The notes under the pieces are model-generated. The model was not told the origin of the DNA and did no database searches. It was given only the letters and a program-made list of their open reading frames with translations. A stretch of DNA of 64,000 nucleotides, taken from Hyposmocoma kahamanoa. Taxonomy: Eukaryota > Arthropoda > Insecta > Lepidoptera > Cosmopterigidae. This document shows, piece by piece, positions 1 to 12,782 of the stretch. The translations under genes were made by a program, and so were the position numbers. The stretch spans positions 5,658,892 to 5,722,891 of the forward strand of contig NW_020653993.1 in assembly GCF_003589595.1 (NCBI RefSeq), in the 5' to 3' direction. The stretch's first letter is position 1, and the number at the start of each line of letters is the position of its first letter.

Positions 1-2043
1 ACAAAATGCATTGAACAACGTGGAGGTCACCTACAAGACATAATATTCAAGAATTAAGCTTGTAAGTGAACCAAACTAAACTTTAAATGTAGTACTTTGT
101 AAAAAAGAAAGAATTAAATTGTTATCTTTAATACTTTTTGCCTTGTGATTTATAAAAAAAAGTAAGTTCCCACGCAGCGCCCTGTATTTCCTAGAGGAAC
201 CAGATTTTTCTCTCATGTATGTACTTGTGCTATTAGTATAATTGTGGTATCAGAGGATTTAGGATACATGTAACTACGACATTAAAGAAAAATGGATTAA
301 AATAAATCACATAAATATTATTGCTTCTTCAAAATTCGCAAATATCCAGGTAGGATCAACCATCTTTTTTTTTCTCTTCGCACTTGTAGGGGGTTACAAT
401 AATAATTATTTATTTATTTCAGACCTTTAAGGTTAAATACAGCTAATCCTAGTTTAATACTACTTAATAACTAACAATGTGAAATTGGCCTCTGTTCGAG
501 TTCACAAATCTTCGGGCACAATCAGGCCTATTAGCTCTCTGCTGTCATCTATTTAAATATTGTTGAATATTATCATGGAGTATTTAGTATTCAAAATTAT
601 TTAATATTTCACGATAATTTATTCGAAAACTTAAATAATAAAAATTGTCCAAATACTTTAAACTAACCTGAAAATTACTCATTAGGTACATCGTACTAAA
701 CATTTTTTGTTTAAAAACAAATTAATAAAGATTATAATAGTACGGTTTATGTAAAATGAAGGTGAGTTCTAGTTATTGAGTTTTAACTAAAAGAGATGAT
801 TATCAAAGCGCAGCCACCGGACCGAGCGATGCTTTCTTAGCACGCACTCAAATTTTACAATTTTTGAACGGAATTACTCGATCGTTTCTAAAATGATGTG
901 CATGAAATTTGAAATTCGACCTAAATTTTCATTTTGTATATTTGAATTTCGACTTGTAACCTGAGATAATGTTAAATGACATCATGTTAAATCTATGGGA
1001 AGTATATTCTATTGTAAAATTATACGCGCGCAAATGTCCAGAACTGTGAAAAAAGAAAAATATAATCTCAGTACAGGTTAGTAAAAAAACCGACCTCAAA
1101 GTTCGTGGAATTCCATCACTTGCCATATTTATATAATTGAGAATCTCCTTTTTTTTATAGTCGGTTAAAAGTTACTGCGCTACGTTAGGGAATTGATATT
1201 CCGCCTAACATAAACATCATTACAGCTTATAGCGCTATATAATACTACCTATTATTTGACTTTGGCTGTCGTTTGCCTTGCGCAGTAAAGCGGTGCGTGA
1301 TTATGTCTACTCTTCGAAAAATTGCTTTTTAGCAGAGGCCAATTTCATTCGCAACTATCACAACTCTGGCTAGATTAAGACTACAGAGATTGCGCAATAC
1401 TTATGAATAAAAAGCCAGTAACATGTTTTTATTGCTCCGGTAGTGTTCAGGCAATACGAGTAAAGTATACATAGGAGGTGTTAAGAATAGTGTAAGAAAA
1501 GAGAAGATTATTAATGGCAATAGAGAACCTAAGGGGAAATATCTTTGGGATCTGATACGTCACGACAGTTTTCTTACAAACAATAGAAGGGAAGATCGAA
1601 GGAAATAAATGAAGAGGAAGACCGAAACGAAGTTATTTAGGTGAGATAAAGTATCAGGAAAAGAAGAAAAGTTGGGGCTTTGAACAGAGATGGTTGGTGA
1701 TTACTCCACACTCAAAAAAAATATATATATATATATAAAAAATAAGAAGATTAACATTTCACAGGAAGGCGCTGCTACCCGTGCCTTTTGATTCGTTTAA
1801 CCGACGATGACATTAATAATATGGTCTCCGATTCGACCTCGTAGTTACTAACTCGTAACAGGAGCGCCAGAGCATGATCAAGGGATAATTTAGACATTTC
1901 TATCCTAACCCGTCTTCCAGAGTCTTCGGTTAGGCTGTGCCACCGAGATCTGAGTTTATTAAAGCATTTTATGGAAGTATTATTAATGACGTCTTTTTAA
2001 TGAATTAGCATCGCACTCAAAAAAACAAACCTATCACTTTCAG
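1..2043. other. Non-coding DNA, probably Cbl intron
   Basis: I see no convincing exon here. The stretch is AT-rich and lies directly upstream of the first visible Cbl exon, so it is most simply part of a Cbl intron. The RING finger exon of Cbl, which must lie upstream, is not in this window. A short AT dinucleotide run sits at about 1720-1737. Confidence 0.5.
1720..1737. repeat. (AT)n microsatellite
   Basis: About nine AT units next to an A-rich stretch. It is a simple repeat with no sign of function. Confidence 0.8.
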
Positions 2044-5000
2044 GACTGGGCTGAATTCAACGCGGCAACGTCAACGATTGACGCTCTCAGACCCTCAGTC
2101 CGATCCCCAGCGGTATCACCCCGGCATTCTCCCCGTGCGACCCGTAAGGCTCCTGCTCCTTGCGAAAATGCATACGGGGAACTAAGAGCTCCACCGTTAC
2201 CGCCACGGAAGAGTCTATCACCAGCTGAACCAGCGATTGTTGCTGCGTCTAGTGTACAGGATATTGCTACTGCCAGTGCACCAGGTAATTCTTATTTAAA
2301 GATTTTTAGGGGACTTTAGGTTTAGTCATAAGTTAATTTTAAATATAATGAAAATGATACGTCGGTTTTAAGGCCCTGTACTTAGCATGTACGCATGTCA
2401 CACAAATTGTCCATCTTCTTTACATATAACTTATAGAATATCTATTTGCCAAGTTTAATTGATATCGGTTACCGGTTCATTACATCATACGTTCTTTTCT
2501 AGCTCCCCAAAGAGGATCTTGTACTCACATTTCCATTCTGTTTTTTTGTGATACCAACAGGGCTGTCACGATAAACCACGACTTGCGCGAGAGCGACATA
2601 AAGCCGAGATCTCTATGCGAGGATAAGTCTTGCGCGAGAGATTGTTATTCTCGCTAGTCGTGCCTTATCGTGCTAGCCCTACAAGTGACAGGATGAACAA
2701 GCCTGACCATACAGTTATTGTGCAGCTCAAAGGGCACTGCCACTGTGACTCAGGGTGACAGTCATAAGTTGACGAGTCCTATGTACCTGTTATTTCGCCA
2801 GAAGCCTTACTCTTCAAAATCGAATCGAAGAGAGACTCACGTTACTACTTGGCGGCAGAACTAGGTAAGGTGGCAGTACTTCCCTGGGCGAACTCTTTCA
2901 CAAGGAGCTCTACTGCTTTTTGTCACTCGGCAATTGATTGCATTGATTTGGTAAAGGGGTATCGTAACGAATACACCATTATTTTTCTGTTAAATATCAT
3001 AAGTAGAGAATAAATTATTAAAACATTAGACGTCAATACTATCGTGTAAAGAAAATACTTTATTTTGTAGCAGCCTTTCCAAAAATGTCAGAAAGTTTTT
3101 ACCCTTGTGTTATGAAAATAACATTTGATCCACCGCAGAACCTCGAAGACGTTCATCGCTGGAACCCGAGCCAGACTCGCGGCATCGACTTACCTCCATC
3201 ATCACAGGCTCTACGGAAACCATCACCGGCATCATCGACACCAGACACGAGGTAATCAGTTTACTCTTGTTGTGTGGTCTAATTTATTACGTTGTAACTC
3301 AAAGGCACCTATAAATTTCTAGGTGTGCTCTCTTATACTGTCTTAAAAAGTGTAAATCAAATATTGTTTAACCTTGACTGCGTCTGACAGGTGCCACCAG
3401 ACCCAAGAGCATTCGAGAAGCCCCGGCGAGCATGCACTCCTCAATCAAACAGTAGACCGCTTCCTGCCCCGCCCCCTGAACGCTTTGTAGACGATAGAGC
3501 ATCAGAAAAATCAACAGAAAAACTAGAGCACAAAACAGAAATCAGACCAACGGAAAGACACCCAGAAATGAGGCCGACAGAAAGACACCCGGAAATTCGG
3601 CCATTAGAAAGACACCCAGAAATACGGCCAACAGAAAGAAACATATCAGAAAACAGAGAACGACAACTCCCAGAAATTAGAGATAGATACAATATGCCAG
3701 AGAGACATTTAGATAACAGAACCCCGGAAATAAAACCAGAAAGGCCATTACCAGAAAATAGGTTAACAGACAGACATAGCATGCCAGAAAATCGTCCATC
3801 AGAAAGACACGTCACTGAAGCCCGGACCGATCGACATAGTATGCCCGAAACGAGACCACCGGAAAGACCTGAACATCGCGTACCAATGCCAGTACCCAGT
3901 GATAGAGAAAGACATACAGAAAATAGACAAGATAGGTACGTGTCTGAAAGATCAACAGATAGGCAAGACAGGCACGATAGTCGTATGCCTTTACCTGTTG
4001 AAAGATTAGACAGACACGATGTTAGACACGCTCCAATACCTGCGGAGCGACATGTAAATTTACCTACAGAGAGACCGTTACCGGCCGAAAGACATAATGT
4101 CTCCGAACGCCATGTTTCCTTACCTGAGACTAGACATATACCTAGCGATAGACATATAGACTTTAGAGGCATAGAAAAACCTGATTATAGAATACATGAG
4201 TTTAGAAGTTTCGAACGTGTTGACAACAGAGCACCGCCTAGGCAAAGGTCTCTGCCAGCTACTACAAGCGGTAGTATAGAACAGCCATCGAAGTCAATAA
4301 CCATGCCTAAATTCCCGTCTGATGTTGGGAAGGAGCATGGCTATGAGAATGTTAATGTTTCTATTGAAGATGAACCTAAGAATGAGCTGCCTATTGCACG
4401 TAAGTACTATTTAATTTTAATTATTGTTATAATAATATACAGGGTGTCCCACGACGATGGGACACGGTGGGAAATTTTGTAGATAGGATATTTTGCTTCA
4501 TGGAGACATTATTCTTTATTTTTGGCCTCATCTGGGAATCGAACTTTCGACTAAATTATTATTAAAATCCTTCGGCGATTTTCCACCACACCTTCTTGGC
4601 CGTCCCCGCCGTAGCCTTCCATTCTCGGGCACCCAAGGAGCGACGACTTTCGCCCACTTCCCGGGTTGCATCCGGCTAACTTGAACTGACTAAATGTAAT
4701 AAAAAACCGTAAAAAAAACTTTTTTTTATGATGCCGATCCAAAAGGGTCAAGATCTAGGAAAGACAATATTAACTAAGAAACTCGGCTGTTCTCCGCTTG
4801 TTATGACCCCGAACCCCACTTTGAAGTACGAATGTCGACTGTAAAACGCATTTTAATTTCATATGCTATATAGATTTGAAATTTTGAAATCTTTCGTAGT
4901 TATTCACTAAATAATTATTATCACTGATCATAGGTTTCTATCACTGTATGATTGTCAATAAATTCGTGACCATGGAGCGTGTAACCGTTCCGAAATGTCG

Positions 5001-6518
5001 AAAAAATAAAAACAACTCACCGTGTTAAGAAATCTGCAATAAGTGACTATCAAGATGCTATGTTTGCTTATCAGGAATTAATCCTTATAATTAGTGTTGC
5101 AAAAAACTCGGGTCTGGGAGTCTACATTTTAGGACTCGACTCTAATTCACAAGACTCGACTCAGAAAGACAGAGACTCCACTGCTCAATGTATTTATTAC
5201 GAGCCTATCGAGTTTCCGAATAGACTCGCGTTCGACATTAGTACTCGAGTCTGTTTATGTAACGAGTCGAGCTCGAGTCTGGTAAGTACCTACAGAGCGG
5301 TGTTGAGGTGTGGTGTGTTAAACTAGAGTATAATTACTGTAGTATAATTAAATATCAAATCTTTTTTATCATCATATTGAATCTGTTTTATATTTAATTC
5401 GTGGGCAATGAATAGTTGTTCAGTAAAATTGCACCCTTCTTGACGTACTCGAAACTTTGTAGACTAGACGTCGCTTCGAGAAGGTTTACGACTCGAGTTC
5501 TTTTTAGACTCGAGTCGTGAGTGAGTGAGATTCGAAAGTGTTTTCCCACCCAGTCGTGCAAAATTGAGTCGAGTTTATAAATGTAGACTATCTGACTCGA
5601 GTATTTTGCGATACTACTTATAATTGACCCTTATTACTACTTACATCATTTCCCTCTGTGTCTCTTAGCTCTTAGCGATGGTAGCTCAGCGGCAGAACTG
5701 TTGCTTCTCAAGTGAGAAGTCGATGGCTGGAATTCATGTATAACTTTAATTTCTATCGACGAAGGAAAAGATCGTGTTGAAACGTGCCTGTAGAAGAAGG
5801 TGCACAACCTTTGGAAATCGTGTAAAGACTCCAATTCACATTAGGTTACCGTGGCAGACTGGCCGTATAGTGGTTGATGATATTGATGATTGTAATATTA
5901 AGTTGTATTGAATATCACTATATGTTACTATCATGATATGAATTTTTTTGTGAAATCGCTCCTACTTTGTTGTAATTTTTAATACAATTATCAAATGCTA
6001 AGCTTATCAAATTCCTTCAATCCTACTAGATTTGCACCAGCGCCTTTAGCATACCATGCCTGACGCTCTCCCGACTTACGAATGTTTCTATGTGCTTGTT
6101 AATAGACCTTTGTTTTTGGGTTTTGGCATCTTTTTTACACGTAGCGCCATCTGTGAGAAATCTGTGAAAGTTTTCTTCATTCAACCACATAATATTAATA
6201 ATGATGTTTTGGTTAAAGAACGGTAAATTTGTTTTCCATAACAAATAAATACAATAGCATATGTTTTTCTTTTCAGCTAAAAAAATCAACCCCTTGACAC
6301 ACGACAAGCACGGGAGAAAATACGGTGACAACGTATCTTATGAAAATATAAATTTAGATTACATAGCACGTTTAGTAGACGAAGGTTATCCTAAAGACAT
6401 TGTTGTCCGAGCGCTAGGCATCACTCGGAACGACTTAGAAATGGCGTGTGACATATTACATGAATTTGGTACAAAGGAACATAGAGAAGAAATGATGAGA
6501 AACAAATTCACTGTGTAA
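2044..6518 (+). CDS. Cbl: E3 ubiquitin-protein ligase CBL, C-terminal part (4 exons)
   Basis: Exons 2044-2284, 3139-3251, 3391-4399 and 6277-6518 join in one frame across AG/GT borders to give 534 residues and a stop. Exon 1 has a PPLPPRKS motif of the kind bound by SH3 domains, and exon 3 has PLPAPPPE. Exon 3 is dominated by a highly charged E/R/H/D/P tract with 8-residue repeats (HPEIRPTER-like). Exon 4 ends in a clear UBA domain (from YENINLDYIARLVDEGY to ACDILHEF), as at the end of long Cbl isoforms. Cbl proteins ubiquitinate activated receptor tyrosine kinases through an N-terminal TKB domain and a RING finger, both upstream of this window. The UBA domain binds ubiquitin or mediates dimerisation. 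Known: the UBA/Cbl match. Inferred: exact exon borders. The repeat tract is far longer than anything I know from vertebrate CBL. Confidence 0.88.
2559..2680. mobile_element. Short MITE with imperfect inverted ends
   Basis: The left end (AGGGCTGTCACGATAA...) and the reverse complement of the right end (AGGGCTAGCACGATAA...) match over about 30 bases with a few changes. It is about 122 bp, lies in a Cbl intron and has no coding capacity. The superfamily is not determined. Confidence 0.6.
2689..2918 (-). repeat. Interspersed repeat family A, copy 1 (degenerate)
   Basis: Family A is recognised by the blocks GAGCTCCTTGTGAAAGAG, TCTGCCGCCAAG, ACTTGTCAACTTATGTCTC and CCTCAGATCTTTGCGA, ending in a short A-rich tail. 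This copy is reversed and lies in a Cbl intron. At least ten copies occur in the window, on both strands, many truncated at the 5' side. That pattern fits a SINE or the 3' end of a LINE. Confidence 0.7.
3541..3650 (+). repeat. Tandem 8-residue repeat inside Cbl exon
   Basis: Four consecutive units follow HPE(I/M)RP(T/L)ER at DNA level (cagaaagacacccagaaat-like). Beyond them the pattern decays into ERH/DRH-rich sequence up to about 4180. The repeat keeps the frame open. Confidence 0.75.
5105..5600. repeat. ACTCGAGTC-rich degenerate repeat in Cbl intron
   Basis: Many copies of GACTCGA / ACTCGAGTC-type words occur in both orientations over two blocks (about 5105-5285 and 5445-5600). The short ORF at 5060-5326 is a by-product of this repeat, not a gene. 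Confidence 0.5.
5905..6176. repeat. Family B repeat (inverted-end / tRNA-like), copy a, degenerate
   Basis: It carries the family B blocks: ATGATAT, then TTTTTTTGTGAAATcgCTCC, then TTTCTATGTGCTTGTT, then GTAGCGCCATCTGTGAGAAA. It ends about 100 bp before the last Cbl exon. The tRNA-like core is largely decayed in this copy. Confidence 0.6.
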
Positions 6519-6537
6519 CGATAAAAAAATATAAATT

Positions 6538-6543
6538 AATAAA
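6538..6543 (+). terminator. Cbl polyadenylation signal
   Basis: An AATAAA hexamer lies 20 bases after the Cbl stop codon, in a short AT-rich 3' region. Other signals further downstream could also be used. Confidence 0.45.
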
Positions 6544-6844
6544 TACAAATCAATAGGCCAATGTGATAACTAATGTACATATTTTCAATTTGAATGTGTC
6601 ATTTCTTTTTAACGGTTGATATTTCTTTTTTGATCATAGATATAAGTCAATACTGAAATAGGATATATTCAAATGTAAGTGCCGAAATTGAAATGTATTG
6701 TAAGTCTGTAAAGAAAATATTAAAATCTATTGTCCGCTAAGAAGGAGATCTGCATAACTGGGAGATGTGTATAACTATTACCAAAATATAAAATTTCCAT
6801 TGGTTAGTTTATATATATCTCCTTTCGTCTCAGTTTCGATTGAC

Positions 6845-7323
6845 ATTGGGTTTATTTAGTTCTTAGGTTTTCGCGATTGTTACACATAGGAAATGAAACT
6901 ATTTTTCCGGATTTAAATCGCGAATATTTGTTTTTTCAAACAAACCGACGTATCGGGCCCTTTACAGGTCCCATGGTCACGGTTGACTGAGGTGGTACAG
7001 TCTTCAACCAGTTATGTCTAATATTAATGCAAACCACCCTATTTTTTCACTATAGTTAAAAAAATGGTCACGGTTGACTGAGGTGGTACAGTCTTCAACC
7101 AGTTATGACTAATATTAATGCAAACCACCCTATTTTTTTAAACTATAGTGAAAAAATAGGGTGGTTTGCATTAATATTAGACATAACTGGTTGAAGACTG
7201 TACCACCTTAGTCAACCGTGACCATGGGACCTGTAAAGGGCCCGAAACGTCGGTTTGTTAGAAAAAACAAATATACGCGATTTAAATCCGGAAAAATAGT
7301 TTCATTTCCTATTGGGTTTATTT
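6845..7323. mobile_element. Large foldback element with 13-bp flanking direct repeats
   Basis: Arms 6886-7058 and 7140-7312 are near-perfect inverted repeats of about 170 bp. Between them lies an extra, directly repeated copy of the inner arm (about 7064-7138), giving the order A-B-B-B'-A'. The outside is flanked by the identical 13-mer ATTGGGTTTATTT (6845-6857 and 7311-7323), which reads as a target site duplication. A one-sided stretch at 6862-6885 (TTAGGTTTTCGCGATTGTTA...) recurs near 42752. There is no transposase. Confidence 0.75.
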
Positions 7324-9829
7324 TTCATTGTAAATCAAACTTGCGCCAAGATGATAAACTGGTGTTCCAAATCAGAGTAAATAAATATCTACATATAGAT
7401 ACAAGGAGTGACAGAGTGGTTAAAACCACCAAATATTTATTAATTACTTTTTCGATTTCCGGATTAACGTATAAGAGTTTTATTGAATTGTAAGAAAAAC
7501 TACTCAAGAAGGTAAATTTGGATTTTAAAGTAATTTTAGTGGGACCGTCTAAAAAAATGTACAAGATAGTTAACCTTTCACCAAAGTAAATGTTTTTTAT
7601 GCTACAAGCAAAAGATTGTTTTAACTAATGCTGATATTTTAAATACAATTATATGGTTTTAACTCCATTTTAGTCCATGTAGACATTTAATTACTTATTT
7701 GGAACATCATGAGCTATGAGGATATTTTTCAAAATCGCTTATCAAAACAATTAGCATCGTGTAAACATTATGATAAATATAACATATTCTAAATTATAAT
7801 AAAGCCCGTTGTACACAGAAGTGGAGATGTGTGTAGACTAACAATATGAGTTCGTTATTTGTTTTATTGGAACGAAACCCTATTTTGTTATACACATCTC
7901 CTCTCATCTCCTTTATAGGATAATCGGCGTAATGATAAACAAAGTATACAGGTTATTCTAAAACTACCAGACTTTTAATATCTAAGACGCAAAAGCAATA
8001 TGGTCAGTTCCTATAATAGTTTTACACTACATCGCTTACCTAACGACAAGTATCAAAGAATGTGCAGTTGATTTTGGTAGATTATAGATGGCCCCACTTA
8101 TTAAGCGCCATCTGTGGAACTAGTTCAGCACTGCCAATAAGATTTCTTGCACACTAGAGACTGTCGAAGGACATTTGGATCTATTTTTATTTCTCGTTAT
8201 AATTGATAAAAGACAGATCCAGGCGATCGTACAGTCTGTAGTATGCGTGCTTAAAAAGTTTAGCCGATACTTCAAAAACCTACGGCACAGTTGCACCTTC
8301 AATTAGAAGGTACGTTTATTAAGAATACGTAGAAACAAACAAGCTGTACAGCCGTAGCGGTAATACCCAGTGTGTGGCAACCCTATTAGCCACTAGTACG
8401 TTAGTACGTGAGACGCTGTGCCCTGTTTTTCAAGGCGTTACGTACAACTTACATCGTATTCATAACGATTTCAACGATTGATGTGATCCATTTTCTACTT
8501 AAAAATAGAACACATTTAAACTGTGATTTCTAATAACCTCAAATACGATTATAGTATAATAGATAGTAGTGGAATTGGGTGAATTGGAACTCAAATATGA
8601 ATAGAAACAAGCTAAAAGATACCACCCACTGAACACAGGTTTCCTAATAGAATACTATATTGGTTCTTCCGGCTAACTGTGCGAGGCGAAAGAAGGTGAC
8701 ATAATTTATATTGTCTTTTTAATGTTATCAAAAGTTTCACAGATCGTACAAACTGATTTTTACAGCTGGAAATCAATGCCATACTCACCCTTGGTTTAGC
8801 GAATAACCTCCAAATCACAGCAGTGCAGTATCATGTCGGACCATTTTTTGACATAACGTGTGTGTGTCGTATTATATGAGCCTTTGTATATATAAAATTT
8901 GTATGTATAAAAGTAAAACTGGGTTAACGTGCGTATCGTGGCCCTGAGCTACGTTTTAGCTGCTTAACTTCCACAAAGTAATTCACAAGTGGTTGAAATT
9001 TGTCCTTATTCACCCCAGAGTAGCAATTCACCCAATTTTAGAGTAGGTTAACATTTTTTTAATACTAAAGTCTCGATGTGGTTTTGATAAAAAAATAATT
9101 GTACATAAAATAAACTACCCTACGGTGCAAAAATTTATTGAAATTTAACTGACAGGTTAGAATAGAAGTGTTCCATTTTTTAAATAGTTACATGAAATAA
9201 AGCAAGCCAGAGCCGCCGTTTTGATTTTCGGTTAATTTGCGTGATAGTATTATACATAGAACAACTAAGTGAATGAACATATTTTAAAATTTCATTAACA
9301 TAGAAATTGCTGAAGAATTTTCTTTATCCAATGTTAGTAGACCATTCTAAAACGTTGCCCCGTGTTTTATACGTCATTTCGAATGCTACAACCTTAGTTA
9401 TACTGCAAATGAGAAAGTGTTTCGTGTCTCCATAAAAATCGAGATTCTGGTTGCACAAATGCTCATTAAGTCTTATTTATGTTGGATTAAATAATATGCT
9501 GTCGGAAAATAATTAAACAATTTATATTATGCAAAAATGTATTTGATAATTTTTATTTCAAAGTCAAATACACACACGCACATACTTCAGCTACTCAAAG
9601 CATGCGTAATGCAATATTTTGTACATGCTTCGTTTGCTGAAGTAGAGGACATTATAACTCATTATTAAATTAAAATAACTTTTCTAGAAATCATTGCAAA
9701 TTTTCATCCTATCTTATGGCTTTAAGATGAATTGATTTAAGGCCGTGTCACACAATCGTGTTCAATAACACAATTCTAACGCAGCATTTTATCTCACACT
9801 AATTAAATACATTCTGTAACAGTAGTCCT
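7324..9829. other. Non-coding, repeat-derived DNA
   Basis: I see no gene here. A weak MITE-like pair (GCCCGTTGTACACAGAAG at about 7804 and CACATCTCCTCTCATCTCC at about 7893) resembles the element at 12307. The remaining ORFs are short, lack signal peptides or domains, and look accidental. Confidence 0.5.
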
Positions 9830-10082
9830 TCGTACCTATTTCAGCCGCTAAGCAGTAATGTGAGTATTACTGCGTTCCGGTTTTGAAGGATAAGGGTGCT
9901 GGTAAAATTACAGGCACGTGGTACTTGTCAACATATACCTCAGGGTGACGGGCTTAGTGACAGTGCTCCTCAGATCTTTGCGACTTAAAGCTCTGTCTGG
10001 CACGGCAACTGCTATGGACAAGCGTGTCGCTTACCATCAGGCGCACGACTTGTTCGTCCCGTCACTTAATACCATAAAAATA
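9830..10082 (+). repeat. Interspersed repeat family A, copy 2
   Basis: It matches the family from the CCGCTAAGCAGTAATG block to the GTCACTTAATACCATAAAAA tail. The 5' third seen in other copies is missing. The ORF at 9918-10181 is just translation of this repeat. Confidence 0.75.
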
Positions 10083-10618
10083 TCTTACTATATGCAAAAC
10101 AATGACGTATATATTTTACGTCAGACAATTACACCGTTCACCTGGTTTCAAACTCGAATTCCCTGTAACTTGAGTACATAAATTCTGGGGAACAAAATAG
10201 ATAAACAATATTACTTTGATATAGTCAAATCGATGCGGCCAAAGAAGGATGGTCTGCTAGCATATTTATTTAAACAATCAACAATTCGTAGGTTATATTT
10301 TTAGTTAGTTTTAAATTCCAGTGTTGTTTTACAAATACAAGGTGTCCTGAATACGTGTAAGTGAAGTATTTTTTGTCAATTCCCTAAAATTCTCGGCATG
10401 TACAGGGCTATTTATGAAATACAATCATCCTCCCAAGACTATATTACTAACATCAAATCAACAACTTTTGTTCTATAACTACAAAATAATATCTACAAAT
10501 TTACCAAAAATAAGCTTTTAAGCCTTGTACTATCTGACACTTTTTAGATCTATAATTGGTAGTAAGTTCAAACGTGTAAGTGTCCTTTGTTATCACACAG
10601 AGTTATCACAGTTTAGAG

Positions 10619-10852
10619 CATAGTTTCCTAAAGTGGTCCTGACTGCCCCCCCAGTGCGCCGAAAAGCCCTAAGGGGACGGTAGCAGCTGGGGCCGGCGTT
10701 GATGTCCAGGTATTACAAGAATATTATACCTGGACATATTACAGAAACAATATAGATTATATTGTTTTCAATTATTTTTTTGTGATGGTGGGCGCTGACA
10801 TTTTTTTATCTTGCCTAAGTCGGCGGTGAGCCGAAAACTTTGGGAACCTATG
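10619..10852. mobile_element. hAT-like MITE
   Basis: The ends are CATAGTTTCCTAAAG and the reverse complement of CTTTGGGAACCTATG. They match over about 15 bases with three changes. CATAGGTTCCCAAA-type ends are common in insect hAT MITEs. The flanking 8-mers share only the last five bases (TAGAG), so the target duplication is imperfect. The right half has a relative at about 61556-61652. Confidence 0.55.
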
Positions 10853-12306
10853 CCATAGAGCGATTTTTATTTTTGTATGAAAGTAAAATTTGACGAATTC
10901 TTAAGTGATGGAATAAATGCAGTTGTGTTTGGTGTTAGTAATACAGTCCCGCGAGTTTGTTCATATTTTATAAATAACCCTGTATATTAATGTTTCTCAT
11001 TAAATAAAAAATAGACTCTTTCTAGAGCCTTAGGGTTTGTGTAATATTTCGGGGCATCCTGTATTTCTCGATCAGTATTCATCTATACTCACTATTCCCA
11101 ATAAGAGCTATGTAAATACTTGTATGATAAATATATTTTCATATAAAAATGCTGTCTAGAAGTTATCTTAAAAGTAGCTGTTCATATAGAATATATTTTT
11201 TCATATATTATTAATTAATTGTAAAAAATAATAAAATACAAATTTTGACACTTTGACTTATGACACTTGCAATATTTATTAATATTATAGCGTAATTATA
11301 AATTCTTCGTTTAATAATTGATATTGTTATTGTAAATACTATAAGAAAAATTAATTGAAAAAAAATCTATTTTTTTGAAACTCGATAAGAATTAGTCTAC
11401 TTCCATTTTCTGATCTAAATTTAGGAAAACATAGTTTAATACAAAATTTTTAATTTTTTTTATATGAATGAGCTTACAATGGCACCAAAATCCTTTTGAC
11501 ACTTGATCGCGGTTATTACAGTGATTTAAGACGTCATACTTTTTTACATTAATATACACTTCAAAACCTTTATAAGTCCTATTTTACTGCAACAAATAAA
11601 AGAACCACCATACTTATTAGCTTGAGGCAGCTAGAAAAAGTTTTATGTTCGAAGGATTATGTTTTAAGATCGAAAAAGACGTTGCGAGTTTCGCTTCCTC
11701 TCCGACAGTGGACTCGAAACGCACAAAGTTCTTTTTTCACTCTTATTGCATTAACAGTCTCTGTCTAGTTTAATGCGACTCCGTGTCGATAAACCTAATC
11801 ATTCAATAGACAGCTATTTATAATTAGTAAAAAAATCATTTTGACATCTAATAAACAGCCATTCGTCGATAGTATGGAAACAATCAATAGATTCTAGTTA
11901 AAAAATAATTTGCTGCGTTTTTATGGTTATATGCGACGTAGAAAATTTTTTTTTTTATTCCACGTGGTATTTGCATGTTAGAGGTACCATTTAACGATTA
12001 TTTTCATTACTGTCACAATATTTGCAAATTCATTCCGCGATCCTTCTTACTCTTTGTATTTTTGTAAAAAATCTTTGTTATTAACCGAACAATTCATATT
12101 TTTTGTAAATAACGAAATTTTGCAATTTTTCAAAACATTTTACTAATTATAACAAAAGCTAAAGGAAGCTATTTTTGAAAATCTCGTCTATTTTTCCCTG
12201 TTTATATTTGAAATTGAATATAATTAAACTAAAGCGAAGCTTGTATTTATATTGTGCTTTTAGGGACTTATTTGACTGAATTTTAGGTTAATATTATTGT
12301 CTAGTC
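10853..12306. other. AT-rich non-coding DNA
   Basis: I see no gene, RNA gene or well-bounded mobile element. Long A/T homopolymer-rich stretches dominate, and all frames are broken by stops. Confidence 0.55.
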
Positions 12307-12412
12307 TTAGGCCCATTATCCACCAGAGCCGAAACGGAGATGTCAAAATAATGAATTTCTAATATTTATATTCATCTCCACTAAGCTCCGCTTTTGTGGG
12401 CAACGGGCCTTA
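12307..12412. mobile_element. 105-bp MITE with imperfect inverted ends
   Basis: The left end is TTAGGCCCATTATCCACCAG. The right end, read in reverse complement, is TAAGGCCCGTTGCCCACAAA. The pairing continues into GGAGATG/CATCTCC. There is no coding capacity. The superfamily is unknown. Confidence 0.55.
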
Positions 12413-12782
12413 CTGTATAATATTTTGGATTGGACGTTATTTGATACGAATTCCACTGCAAACATTTTTTACACCTTTGTAAACTATTGAAAGTTGATGA
12501 TTCTGGAAATCACCCTTTTCACAAATCATATTTCAAGTTCATCAATACTGAACGAAATACGGTTTTTAACTTTATGTATCAGAATTTAAAAATAACGGTA
12601 GCTACACGCCTACCACTTAACGGAGTTGGTTCCTAGGTAGCTGCACGGTGCGGGCGGTGTGACAATTTACGTAAAAGTTATGTCGCGTTGCTCGCGGGAT
12701 AATTTCAACGAGATTTTTCTGACGATACTCAAGTTTCAATTTTAATTATCAATGAAATAGTTATTTTTTATAATAGTTTTAT

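Noticed and set aside
3441..4172. 243-codon open frame on the minus strand
   Set aside because: It is the antisense of the Cbl repeat tract. Its Ser/Leu/Cys-rich translation follows from the repeated codons on the other strand.
6026..6331. 101-codon minus-strand frame across the last Cbl exon border
   Set aside because: It lies over a family B repeat and antisense to Cbl. No signals.
7218..7493. 91-codon ORF starting at ATGGGACCTG region
   Set aside because: It begins inside one arm of the foldback element and runs into AT-rich DNA.
8612..8818. Minus-strand start with a GTGAGT donor after FAKPR
   Set aside because: No ATG in frame before the donor and no acceptor partner.
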